Shown here: positions 43,530 through 52,283 of the stretch, in pieces
Layout: each line of letters starts with the position of its first letter
Numbering within the stretch: the stretch's first letter is position 1
DNA from: Oscillospiraceae bacterium
Lineage (GTDB): Bacteria; Bacillota; Clostridia; Saccharofermentanales; Saccharofermentanaceae
Direction: 5' to 3'
Assembly (NCBI GenBank): GCA_902787975.1
Contig: CADAIP010000005.1
Span: 41,020-105,019, forward strand
DNA: 64,000 nucleotides
The notes under the pieces: model-generated
What the model saw: only the letters and a program-made list of their open reading frames with translations
Databases searched by the model: none
What the model was told of the DNA's origin: nothing
Program-made: the position numbers and the translations under genes

Positions 43530-44060
43530 ATGGTTTTCGATCTTGCTAGATATATTGATGAACCGCTGGTGTATTTTGACAACAATAAGAAGATAGATGA
43601 TCAGAAGGTATTTTTGCTCGGCGTCAAGATCAGATCGGACATAGTCGATCTTCTTGTCAGCGGTGTTAAGGCAAAGGACATCATGGTCAGGAAACTCGAT
43701 CCCACTGAGGATGAGAGTTATGCGCTGATCAACATGGTTGCTGACTCAGTATTGTCCGACTGGGGAATTGAACTTGCCGGTCCTTCTGATGCCGGTGAAG
43801 ACGTTCAGTACGGTGATATAGAGACAGGAGACGTTAAGCTCCTTAAGAAGACGATTACAAACTTTAAGATATCCGACTCCAAGAACAGGGAGGGCGCGGT
43901 AATCAGGGCGGTCAAGGAAGATCTGGATACCATCAGCGACCAGCTCAACAACGAGCTCAATGCATTCCCGCAGCCGATGAGAGAGATGATCATGATGACC
44001 ATCGTAGACAGACTCCATTCCTGGGAAGAGTCGAACTGGGAAGAGAACAACTGGGATTGA
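43530..44060 (+). CDS. Hypothetical cytoplasmic protein
   Basis: 176 residues, no signal peptide or membrane helix; not recognised. Mixed charged sequence, with a C-terminal helical part (AVIRAVKEDLDTISDQLNNEL) and an unusual acidic, Trp-rich end (WEESNWEENNWD). Start ATG 43530 is set by AAGGAGG at 43518-43524; an open frame goes back to 43458. Convergent with the HerA-type gene, from which it is separated by two terminators. Confidence 0.72.
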   Translation: MVFDLARYIDEPLVYFDNNKKIDDQKVFLLGVKIRSDIVDLLVSGVKAKDIMVRKLDPTEDESYALINMVADSVLSDWGIELAGPSDAGEDVQYGDIETGDVKLLKKTITNFKISDSKNREGAVIRAVKEDLDTISDQLNNELNAFPQPMREMIMMTIVDRLHSWEESNWEENNWD

Positions 44061-44104
44061 ATTAAATTTCCTCCTTTTCATTTTCAGAGTATTTAGCAAT
44101 AAAG

Positions 44105-44138
44105 ACACCTTCTGGAGTTCCACAGAAGGTGTTTTTAT
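44105..44138 (+). terminator. Terminator of gene 43530
   Basis: ACACCTTCTG (44105-44114), loop, CAGAAGGTGT (44122-44131), then TTTT and a T-rich run. Confidence 0.93.
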
Positions 44139-44163
44139 TTTCGGGTATATGGATACCACAATA

Positions 44164-44192
44164 AAAAAGCTGCCTCGTTGAGACAGCTTTTT
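44164..44192 (-). terminator. Terminator of the HerA-type gene
   Basis: On the minus strand AAAAAGCTGTCTC-AAC-GAGGCAGCTTTTTT; T-runs on both strands, so it could act in both directions. Carries the recurrent TGTCTC...GAGGCA core. Confidence 0.88.
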
Positions 44193-44211
44193 CAGTATTA
44201 TCTTTTCTTTA

Positions 44212-45828
44212 TTAGAGCTGAGGTGTAGCGTTGTGCTGTGTTCTGTCACTCTTGTTAACATGGATGAACATGTTGTGCAGGAGGTTAACACTCGTAAGGA
44301 TAACTTCACCCTGGTTGAGCTTTCTGACGTGCTTGATAGCGTAATCGTCGAGGTGGCTCTCTACGGCATGGATCTCATCGTTGAGCATGAGTCTGTGGAT
44401 GAGCATCGTACCGACCTGACCGAAGAGGATAGGAGATACGTCCTTCGGGTTCTGTGTTGTCAGGTAAAGGAAGATACCCTTCTTACGTCCTTCTCTTGCG
44501 AGGAGTGTGAGACCGCCGTGATATTCCTTCTCGGAGTATCTGGACTTGGCATATCTGTGAACCTCATCGATGAAGAATACGAACGGTGCGATGTTGTCGC
44601 GTGACATTACGAATGTACTTACGAGGTCGATTACCATTCCGCCGATACCTTCAGCAGCACCGAGAGCGGATGTATCGATGTAAAGACTTGCTTCAGGGAG
44701 ATGAACGAACTCTTCGATAACGTCGAGGAGGTTATACATATCCGGATCGTCAGAGAAGAATGAGAGGAATCTCGTATTCGTCATCTGATACTGGATCTTC
44801 TGGATGAGAGAAGCGTTCATGTTAGCCTTGAGCGTATCGTAACGGTACTTGAAGTTGTAGTTGTTGTCTCTGTCAGGCTCGCAGATGGACTCAGCCTGGA
44901 TCTGCTCAGGGAGGAGCTCGATGTTGAACTCTACGTCGTCCTTACCAACGGAAGCGATGTTCTCCTGAACTTCCTCGATGTCCTCACCGATCTTGGCATA
45001 CCATCCGTCGCTGCCGATCTTTCTCATGTAACGGAGAGATGTGATAGCTTCTGAAAGTACGGCACCCTGGCTGCTGTTCTCTGTCTCGAAGAGTTTTTCC
45101 CACTGTTCCATGGAAATCTTACCGGGGGAAACTGTTGTATCTACACCGAGTGTCAGCTTTGTGATCTCGTCATCGTTGAATGCGTTCTTGTACTCGCCTG
45201 TAGGGTCGATGATGAGAGCTTTACGCTTTGTTGATACGACCTTATCGAGAATAGCGAGAGCTGTAGTAGACTTACCGCTGTTCGTAGCGCCGATGCACAT
45301 AAGGTGACGGTTGAAAAGCGTGCTGGGCTTCAAAATAACGTCAGCTTCAGATCTGTTAAGGAATGTTGCGAAAGGCGGGAGGGGTTCTTCATCTTCGTTG
45401 CCGAATTCGAGAGATTTCAGGAACAACTGATAGATCTCATTTGTTGCAAGATATACTTTATCTGTAATACCAAGAGTCTTAAAACCTGCAAGATCAAACT
45501 TATCCCTGTCAGGTGCCATGAGAGCGATGGTATCGATCTGGATCTCCATATAGTCGCTGGACGCTGCATCACCGCCTGCTGTGTCGAAAACGTTCTTTCT
45601 TGATGCCTTGTTCTCGAAAACTTCACCAAGGAACAGTCCGAGGACTGAATCGATGATTACGTAAAAGTTAATTGAGTTAGGCAAATAGGAATTGTTAAAT
45701 TTGCTTCTGTCAGCCATTAAAGAGAGGTTATCAATCTGGGCGGTACAGTTACTACGGTATACCTGTGTAACCTTTCCAATGTAATACTCTTCAAGATTAT
45801 AACCTTGATACAGCTCTTCAAGTGTCAT
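44212..45828 (-). CDS. HerA/DUF87-type ATPase
   Basis: 538-residue hexameric FtsK-HerA superfamily ATPase. An N-terminal HAS-barrel-like part (about 1-130) precedes the motor domain. Walker A GATNSGKST at about residues 175-183, Walker B FVFFIDEVHRY at about 413-423, and a sensor-like TTQNPKDVSP (about 454-463). HerA proteins translocate DNA, with nucleases in repair or defence. Here no nuclease, SIR2 or other effector gene is adjacent on the same strand, so it appears solitary. GGAGG precedes the ATG. Function is inferred only at family level. Confidence 0.85.
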   Translation of the reverse strand: MTLEELYQGYNLEEYYIGKVTQVYRSNCTAQIDNLSLMADRSKFNNSYLPNSINFYVIIDSVLGLFLGEVFENKASRKNVFDTAGGDAASSDYMEIQIDTIALMAPDRDKFDLAGFKTLGITDKVYLATNEIYQLFLKSLEFGNEDEEPLPPFATFLNRSEADVILKPSTLFNRHLMCIGATNSGKSTTALAILDKVVSTKRKALIIDPTGEYKNAFNDDEITKLTLGVDTTVSPGKISMEQWEKLFETENSSQGAVLSEAITSLRYMRKIGSDGWYAKIGEDIEEVQENIASVGKDDVEFNIELLPEQIQAESICEPDRDNNYNFKYRYDTLKANMNASLIQKIQYQMTNTRFLSFFSDDPDMYNLLDVIEEFVHLPEASLYIDTSALGAAEGIGGMVIDLVSTFVMSRDNIAPFVFFIDEVHRYAKSRYSEKEYHGGLTLLAREGRKKGIFLYLTTQNPKDVSPILFGQVGTMLIHRLMLNDEIHAVESHLDDYAIKHVRKLNQGEVILTSVNLLHNMFIHVNKSDRTQHNATPQL

Positions 45829-46286
45829 ACTAAAGCCTCCATGGATTTGATAAAAGTGTTTCCCTTTTCGGGAAAGCGCACATATAGATTATAAATGCTA
45901 ATCGGATATTTTGTGTAGTTTTTATGTAAAAAATCTAATAATAAAGAAATAGCGCAAAATGAACAGAAAAATTACTTAAAAATCGACCTAAAACCGAAAT
46001 TGCCTTTATCCTATTGCATTTTCGGCTTTATTGGGGGTCACCGGCCGGAAATAAATTGTTTAACATTGTTACAGCTACGAAACATAAGGGATTCGGGCAT
46101 TTTGCTAAATTATTTTTGACAGTTTCCGGGCGCGGAAGACGGAGCACTTAAAAAATAAGAATTATAGAAATTATTCATAATCATTTAACCTTAGGCAGTT
46201 TCCAAGGACAAATTTTTGCAACTATTCTGTGCCATAATCTGTTTAATTGATAAAAGCAAATCAGACATCTGACAGGAGGATTCCCA
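45829..46286. other. AT-rich divergent intergenic region
   Basis: 458 bases without a supported gene. It contains the HerA-side -10 (TATAAT on the minus strand, 45888-45893) and a hairpin TTTCCC/GGGAAA (45859-45875) that would be in the HerA 5' leader. Toward the ABC gene I see only AT-rich sequence and the AGGAGG ribosome site at about 46275. The region is unusually long for this window, so a small RNA is possible but not supported. Confidence 0.5.
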
Positions 46287-47015
46287 ATGATAGAAGCCAG
46301 ATCCCTGACCATGATCTATGGAAACGGCCACCAGGCTACCGATGAAGTCTCATTCACCGTCAAGGCAGGTGAGATAGTCGGCTTCGCCGGACCTAACGGA
46401 GCGGGAAAGACCACTGTCATCAAGATGCTCACGGGTATCCTTAAGCCCACGTCAGGAACCGCAGTAATAAACGGGTTCGACATAAACAAAGATCCCATAA
46501 ATGCAAAAAGATCATTTGCTTATATCGCCGATAATCCGGATATCCTCATACAGCTTTCAGGCCTTGAGTATCTGAATTTCATCGCCGATATGTATGAGAT
46601 ACCTGAAGATGTAAGGAAAGAAAAGATCGGCACTCTTTCTGAGAGATTCGGCATGAAGGATGTCCTTACAACGCAGATGCGCGAATATTCGCACGGAATG
46701 AGGCAAAAGCTGATGGTCATCTCGGCTCTTATCCACAACCCTCCGGCGTGGATCCTGGATGAGCCCATGACCGGACTTGACCCGACGGCGGCTTTTGAAC
46801 TCAAGCAGATGATGAGAGAACACGCAAAAGCAGGTAACGCCGTGCTTTTCTCGACCCACGTTCTGGAAGTAGCCGAACAGCTCTGCGACAAGATCCTGAT
46901 AATCAACAAGGGAAAGATAATCAGGGAAGGAACGCTTGAGTTCCTTAAGCTTAATAATCCGGGCATGTCGCTTGAAGAGATCTTTGTAAACCTCACGGGC
47001 AATCAGGAGACATAA
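46287..47015 (+). CDS. ABC transporter ATP-binding protein
   Basis: 242-residue ATPase of an ABC-2-type exporter. Walker A GPNGAGKTT (about 35-43), signature SHGMRQK (about 136-142), Walker B AWILDEPMTGLDP (about 152-164), switch His in LFSTHVLE. AGGAGG precedes the ATG. Two bases separate it from its permease. A response regulator and kinase follow. Confidence 0.93.
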   Translation: MIEARSLTMIYGNGHQATDEVSFTVKAGEIVGFAGPNGAGKTTVIKMLTGILKPTSGTAVINGFDINKDPINAKRSFAYIADNPDILIQLSGLEYLNFIADMYEIPEDVRKEKIGTLSERFGMKDVLTTQMREYSHGMRQKLMVISALIHNPPAWILDEPMTGLDPTAAFELKQMMREHAKAGNAVLFSTHVLEVAEQLCDKILIINKGKIIREGTLEFLKLNNPGMSLEEIFVNLTGNQET

Positions 47016-47017
47016 TT

Positions 47018-48688
47018 ATGAACAAGACCAGGAGCTTATACAAAGCTTTCAGTTCGAATCTCGAGATGCCAAAGCCCACCGGTGAGAAGAAGGTAAAACT
47101 CTATAACAGATTCGGTATGATAGCTTTCATAGGTATTATGGTGCCGGTATCTGTAGTTGTCGGCTATGTTACTTATGTGCTTACGGATCTTCTTTGCAAG
47201 TTCGACGGTTTTTCGTATGGTCTCCTGTCTGAGATCGATCTCATCTCCGCATTTGCCATGATTTTCTGCATGCCGCTGATGTTCAGTGTGCTGTATTTTT
47301 CATCTGATCTTCAGTTCCTGACTGCCCTGCCCGTATCATCAGTCCAGCTTTATACAGCAAGATTCTGGCACACGTTCAAAGCAGAGAACGTGATGACGTC
47401 CGGTTTTCTCATAGCGATTTACATAGGATATTTTGCAGCTATCGCGAAAAACATGGGTGCGAAAGAAGCTCTCCATCCGGTTGCGCTCATAGCAGCAGTA
47501 GTCGGATTGTTTGGTTCACTCCTGCTGCCGCTTCTTTATTGCTCGATACTTGCGATGCTTCTGGTACTGGTCTTAAGAAAGTTCAACCGCGCGGATATTT
47601 ACTACCATTCGTCACTGATCCTTTTCGCAGGATTTGCAGCAATGTTCCTGTTATCTTTTAAGGGTTACGGCGGAATAAACGTAATGAACTATCTCGATTC
47701 GCTCGTTTACAGCAGCAATACTTTCACGGCGATATGCAACGTATTGTTCCCGACAAACTATCTGACGATACTTTCCATTACGACGCATTCAGTGGTTCCG
47801 CTGCTAATATCTGTCGGAATACTTGTTGCGCTTTATATGCTCTCGCTCCTTGTTGCCCGCCTTACATATCGGAAAGGTCTTTTCGCAGCTGCCGTCATCA
47901 GCAATAAAAAATCAGCGCGCAAGACTGCATCCGAATACGCAAAGCGTTCGGTATTCAAATCGCTCCTGCTTAAGGAATACAAGGTTCTCATGAGAACAAT
48001 GACGTACCGCATGAACTGTGTTTACGCAAATCTTTTGTGGCCGGTTGCAGCCGTGATCTTTATTGTGGAAGCTCCTAATCTTGAGGCCTTCAAGGTTTTC
48101 AATTATAAGCTTCAGTCTCAGGATCCATGGAGTCACATCATTTTATATGTCGCATTTATTGCCATAGCGTTCATTGCATCAGGTCTTAATTCGATCGCAT
48201 CTACTTCCTTCACCCGTGAAGGTGTACACATAGACATGCTTAAGTATCTTCCTGCAGATCTCGGTAAACAGATCCGAGCGAAGGTCACTATTGCGGTTTT
48301 GTTCACGTTCATTCCCGTGGCGTTAGCGGTAATTCCGGCAGCAGTATTCTTCGGTGTTGCAGTATGGATCCCGCTCTATGTCGTTACGGCTTTTATCTGT
48401 GTCCTGATCGCAACAATGATCGGTGTCATAATGGATTCGATCTCGCCTTACACAGTATGGTCTGACGAGCTCTCAGCCCTCCGTGGAAATCTGAACTGTT
48501 TCTTTAATCTTGCAGCCGAGATGGTCGCTGCACTTTTGATCGGCGGCATTTCATACGGACTGTTCCTTTTGTCTTCAAGTTCCGTAATAACAATTGCAGT
48601 GATCACCGCAATAATCGTGATCGCCGGAGCTCTGATAGTGTTCATCGGACTACCGCGTGTAAAGAAGAACATCGATTCGCTGAAATGA
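47018..48688 (+). CDS. ABC exporter permease
   Basis: 556-residue membrane protein with about 12 helices, of the large clostridial ABC-2-like permease type; basic N-terminus and two halves joined by a soluble loop (about 290-340). Partner of the ATPase at 46287. Substrate unknown; adjacent two-component genes suggest envelope stress or peptide resistance, but this is guesswork from context. Confidence 0.85.
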   Translation: MNKTRSLYKAFSSNLEMPKPTGEKKVKLYNRFGMIAFIGIMVPVSVVVGYVTYVLTDLLCKFDGFSYGLLSEIDLISAFAMIFCMPLMFSVLYFSSDLQFLTALPVSSVQLYTARFWHTFKAENVMTSGFLIAIYIGYFAAIAKNMGAKEALHPVALIAAVVGLFGSLLLPLLYCSILAMLLVLVLRKFNRADIYYHSSLILFAGFAAMFLLSFKGYGGINVMNYLDSLVYSSNTFTAICNVLFPTNYLTILSITTHSVVPLLISVGILVALYMLSLLVARLTYRKGLFAAAVISNKKSARKTASEYAKRSVFKSLLLKEYKVLMRTMTYRMNCVYANLLWPVAAVIFIVEAPNLEAFKVFNYKLQSQDPWSHIILYVAFIAIAFIASGLNSIASTSFTREGVHIDMLKYLPADLGKQIRAKVTIAVLFTFIPVALAVIPAAVFFGVAVWIPLYVVTAFICVLIATMIGVIMDSISPYTVWSDELSALRGNLNCFFNLAAEMVAALLIGGISYGLFLLSSSSVITIAVITAIIVIAGALIVFIGLPRVKKNIDSLK

Positions 48689-48703
48689 TCTTTTGTTATT
48701 TGC

Positions 48704-48709
48704 TATAAT
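48704..48709 (+). promoter_or_regulatory. -10 element of the two-component operon
   Basis: TATAAT with CTGAAA 18 bases upstream (48680-48685), overlapping the end of the permease gene. The regulator pair can thus be made without the ABC genes. Confidence 0.55.
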
Positions 48710-48739
48710 GCAAAAAGAGATTATTTTTCAGAGGCACAT

Positions 48740-49429
48740 ATGACAGACATCCTGATCGTTGAAGATAATGAGGAATTGGGCGCGCTCATAAGGGATTTTC
48801 TTGTCCGCGACGGCTTTACGGTCACCTGGAAAACAACCGGTGAAGCCGGCCTTTCTGCCCTTAAGGAAGACAAGTACCGCCTGATGCTCTTAGACGTCAT
48901 GCTTCCGGGTTTTGACGGCTATGAGACACTGCGTATCCTTCGCAAAGACTTAGGCCTTCCGGTCATCATGATGAGTGCCAAAAACGACGACCAGAGTAAG
49001 ATCCTAGGCCTTGATGTCGGTGCTGACGACTACATCGAAAAGCCATTCTCTTTCCCCGTTCTCTCATCAAAGATCAAGGCGATACTCCGCCGTAATTACG
49101 ATGCTTCCGAAGAGCGCAAAGAGCTTTCATATAAAGACATAAAGGTCGATCTCGATGACATGACCGTACGTAAGGGTGACAAGGTGATCCCTGTAAACGG
49201 CAAGGAACTGGACATTCTCATCTACTTTCTTAAAAATCCCGAGAAGGTCATTCACAAGGAAGTTCTGTTCAATGCCGTATGGGGAACCGACTGCATCTCT
49301 GAAATGTCGACGCTTACCGTATACATAAGGTGGCTCCGCGAGAAGCTTGAAGACGATCCGAAGAATCCGGAATATATTCACACCGTTTGGAGAGTCGGTT
49401 ATAAGTTCGGAGGAGAATCTTCCAAATGA
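48740..49429 (+). CDS. OmpR-family response regulator
   Basis: 229 residues. Receiver domain with acidic pocket (EDN, residues 8-10), phospho-acceptor Asp52 in LLDVMLPG, and the Lys in EKPFSFP (about 107); C-terminal winged helix (about 130-225, RWLREKLEDDP...HTVWRVGYKF). Overlaps the kinase by ATGA. Likely targets are the flanking ABC genes. Confidence 0.95.
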   Translation: MTDILIVEDNEELGALIRDFLVRDGFTVTWKTTGEAGLSALKEDKYRLMLLDVMLPGFDGYETLRILRKDLGLPVIMMSAKNDDQSKILGLDVGADDYIEKPFSFPVLSSKIKAILRRNYDASEERKELSYKDIKVDLDDMTVRKGDKVIPVNGKELDILIYFLKNPEKVIHKEVLFNAVWGTDCISEMSTLTVYIRWLREKLEDDPKNPEYIHTVWRVGYKFGGESSK

Positions 49430-50736
49430 GAAAATACATAGGAAAGTATTTTCTTCTTTTCTTTTTCTGCATGGTCCTGGGACTGGCCGTATTTTTCTAT
49501 CTGACCGGTAAAGACAACGATACAAAAGGTCAGAGAATGACTCTCATTAACCGTGTAACCAACGAAGTATCTTCTGCCGGCAGTGAGAATTACGGCTCTA
49601 AGCTGAGCGCACTTATTGCAGATAACAATTGGGAGCAGGAGTACGGCAAAGACAATGTTCCTGCCAAGATCAGATATGTTGAAGGCGGCATTAATGCTGA
49701 CGGTTCAGTCATTACCGCACAGGATTCAACTGTAGTAAGCATCACGGAAGAAGGTGAGTTCAGAGGCCTCCTGGTGTTTACATTCGAACAGCAAAAGCTG
49801 TCAGATAATATCCTGTTGTGTGAACTGATAATAGCTGCAGTATTCGTTGTTGCCGCTCTGTTCTTTGTTTACATCGACCGCAAGGTCATCCTGCCTTTTA
49901 ATAGGCTCTCCGAATACCCTGAACGCATCGCCAAAAATGAGAATGCAGCTGCTCTCCCGGAATCCAAAAACAGATATTTCGGCAAGTATATCTGGGGCAT
50001 GAACATGCTCCGTGACCGCTTGTCAGGCGACACCAGAAGACTCCGCCAGCTCGAGAAAGAACAGCTCACGCTTGTATCAACCATCGCTCACGGGATCAAG
50101 ACACCTGTTGCCAACATAAAGCTGTATTCTGAAGCAATAAAAAGCGGCCTTTACCGTGACAACGGAGTCCCTGATAAAAAGGATGCAGAAGTTGCCGGCA
50201 AGATCGCAAAGAACGCCGATGACATTACGGATCTCGTAAAAGAACTCCTGGACAGCGCGTCGAAGGGCGTGGTCGTTTTCGAGCCTCACATCGAAGCATT
50301 CTATCTGCCCGAGATCGGGAAGTTTATCAAGGACGAGTACGGCAACAGGCTTAACGTGCTGAGGATCCCGCTCACGGTCGAGATGAACAGCGATGTCATG
50401 ATAAACAGCGATAAGGACGGCATTACGCGCATCCTTACGCAGTTCATGGAGAATGCTATCAAGTACGGTGACGGCCGCGGCATCACCGTTGTTGTCGATA
50501 AGAATGAGGACGGCTACGTGTTTGCCGTAAAAGATAAGGGCAGCAGGGTTCCTGAAAATGAGATTCCTTATGTATTTAACAGTTTCTGGCGCGGCTCCAA
50601 TGCAGAGCAGGTCGAAGGTAACGGACTTGGCCTTTACGAAGCGTCTTTCATTGCGCGCAAGTTAGGCGGCGACGTTGCCGCACGCTATCTCGAAGATACT
50701 GAAGAGATGGAATTCGAGGTGTTTATTCCGCTGTAA
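49426..50736 (+). CDS. Sensor histidine kinase
   Basis: 436 residues: membrane helix (about 7-25), small extracytoplasmic domain (about 26-122), second helix (125-147), then a catalytic core. Phospho-acceptor His in STIAHGIKTPVAN (near residue 221), N-box QFMENAIKYG (about 340-349), G1 KDKGSRVPE and G2 GNGLGLYEA (about 401-409). Cognate kinase of the preceding regulator by overlap. The signal is unknown. Confidence 0.95.
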   Translation: MRKYIGKYFLLFFFCMVLGLAVFFYLTGKDNDTKGQRMTLINRVTNEVSSAGSENYGSKLSALIADNNWEQEYGKDNVPAKIRYVEGGINADGSVITAQDSTVVSITEEGEFRGLLVFTFEQQKLSDNILLCELIIAAVFVVAALFFVYIDRKVILPFNRLSEYPERIAKNENAAALPESKNRYFGKYIWGMNMLRDRLSGDTRRLRQLEKEQLTLVSTIAHGIKTPVANIKLYSEAIKSGLYRDNGVPDKKDAEVAGKIAKNADDITDLVKELLDSASKGVVVFEPHIEAFYLPEIGKFIKDEYGNRLNVLRIPLTVEMNSDVMINSDKDGITRILTQFMENAIKYGDGRGITVVVDKNEDGYVFAVKDKGSRVPENEIPYVFNSFWRGSNAEQVEGNGLGLYEASFIARKLGGDVAARYLEDTEEMEFEVFIPL

Positions 50737-50771
50737 TGCTTGCCGGTACATATTTTCGAGTGGCGGAATAA

Positions 50772-50890
50772 TGCTCAGATAAATGCTCATGTTTTTGATG
50801 TTATTTTCATGAGCAAAAAACTGGAAATCGCAAAAAGACAGCTTTCTGCTCAGCTTTTTTTAGCTGTTTTCATGAGCAAAAAACTGAGCA
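50772..50890. repeat. Two-unit palindromic repeat, period 63
   Basis: Units 50784-50815 and 50847-50878, 32 bases each, with left arms TGCTCA and identical right parts TTTTCATGAGCA; each is followed by AAAAACTG. Start-to-start distance is exactly 63 with a 31-base spacer. Outer TGCTCAG (50772-50778) and CTGAGCA (50884-50890) enclose both units. Confidence 0.8.
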
Positions 50891-50926
50891 GCCCGTTCGG
50901 ATAAAGAGTGTTTGGCAGCGGTTCGC

Positions 50927-51391
50927 TTAATCACTCTGTTTATTGCATAAACTAAGCAGGTTATCTTTGACTTTTTTATATTCCAATATGTTTGGTACTA
51001 ATACTATTGTAATGAGAAGTATCCCAATCAATGCCTTCATCCACGGATTATTAAATAACTGCGTTCTATGGTCTTTGCCGATAATAACTATTGCCAGTAT
51101 TATCAATGAGCATACATGAATCAGACCAGGATGGAAATGCACATGTAATTCCGGTTTCCCATCTTTTCCGTCTTTAACTGCTGCCTTAAAACTGTATAAA
51201 TGTATTCTGGAATTATCGTGCTTGTCCTTTTTTGATATTAAGAATCCATCAGGTGTGTTAATGCCATAAAAGAGTTTATTATCTGTCCCGGATACATCAT
51301 TACGTTCATCTGAATAATCAATTGATTCGGCAATTCTGGAATGTATCTCACTGGAATTGCAGTTTGTATTCAATTTATATCTCATGTGCAT
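50927..51391 (-). CDS. AT-rich hypothetical membrane protein
   Basis: 154 residues, not recognised. A polar N-terminal half and two C-terminal membrane helices (about 88-107 and 117-137) with a charged HVHFHPG segment just before them. Clearly richer in A+T than its neighbours, and isolated on the minus strand between a palindromic repeat and an ABC operon, so recent acquisition is possible. ATG 51391 or 51385 may be the start (AAGG upstream). Confidence 0.62.
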   Translation of the reverse strand: MHMRYKLNTNCNSSEIHSRIAESIDYSDERNDVSGTDNKLFYGINTPDGFLISKKDKHDNSRIHLYSFKAAVKDGKDGKPELHVHFHPGLIHVCSLIILAIVIIGKDHRTQLFNNPWMKALIGILLITIVLVPNILEYKKVKDNLLSLCNKQSD

Positions 51392-51523
51392 ATACCTTAT
51401 AAAAGATTATTCAGACGGGTCTTCCGGTCTGAATATAGTATACAGAAAAAATTTTTCCGGCTTTAAGGATTTTTTAATAGTTGAATACGAAAATGTGCTC
51501 ATGATGGAAAGGGAGGTACCCAA

Positions 51524-52282
51524 ATGGGCACATTGATCAGGACAAAGGATCTCTGCAAGACATATATAGTAAATAAGCAGAGTAATAATGTACTTCAGAA
51601 TGTAAATCTTACGGTGGACGAGGGCGAGTTCGTATCGGTCATGGGACCTTCGGGCTCAGGCAAATCCACGCTCCTTTATACCGTGAGCGGTATGGATAAT
51701 GTTACGGCCGGAAGCGTGTTTTTCGACGGCGATGAGATCTCCGCAATGAAGGACAAGCAGCTTATCAATTTAAGACTCATCAAGATGGGTTTTGTTTTCC
51801 AGCAGATGTACATGATGAAGAAACTCAGCATCATCGACAACATCGTTCTGCCGGGATTCCAGGCGAAGATAAGACCGAGGGAAGAGATCAGAAAAGATGC
51901 TGAAGACCTTATGAGAAAGCTTGGCATCATCGATGAGGCGGACCGCGAGATCACTGAGGTGTCGGGCGGCCAGCTTCAGAGGGCATGCCTTTGCAGAGCG
52001 CTTATCAATCACCCGAAGGTCATATTTGCAGACGAGCCTACGGGAGCCTTGAATTCAAAGGCTTCCGGCGAAGTCATGGAAAGACTTCTTGAGGCAAACC
52101 GCATGGGTACGACGATCCTCATGGTAACCCACAGCGAGAAGGTCGCATCGATCTCAGACAGGATCATCTATCTCGTGGACGGCAACATCCAGGGTGAACT
52201 GATCCTCGGAAAGAAGACTGAAGACGATCTCTCCGCAAGAGAGCGCAGGGTAAGAGACTGGCTTGAGGAGATGGGTTGGTAA
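51524..52282 (+). CDS. ABC transporter ATPase (LolD/MacB type)
   Basis: 252 residues. Walker A GPSGSGKST (about 44-52), signature VSGGQLQRACL (about 146-156), Walker B VIFADEPTGALN (about 166-177), switch His in VTHSEK. AGGGAGG precedes ATG 51524. Works with the FtsX-type permease two bases downstream. Confidence 0.93.
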   Translation: MGTLIRTKDLCKTYIVNKQSNNVLQNVNLTVDEGEFVSVMGPSGSGKSTLLYTVSGMDNVTAGSVFFDGDEISAMKDKQLINLRLIKMGFVFQQMYMMKKLSIIDNIVLPGFQAKIRPREEIRKDAEDLMRKLGIIDEADREITEVSGGQLQRACLCRALINHPKVIFADEPTGALNSKASGEVMERLLEANRMGTTILMVTHSEKVASISDRIIYLVDGNIQGELILGKKTEDDLSARERRVRDWLEEMGW

Positions 52283-52283
52283 T

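Noticed and set aside
44212..45828. A HerA-effector anti-phage system
   Set aside because: No nuclease, SIR2, DUF4297 or other partner gene adjoins it, and the convergent neighbour at 43530 is separated by two terminators.
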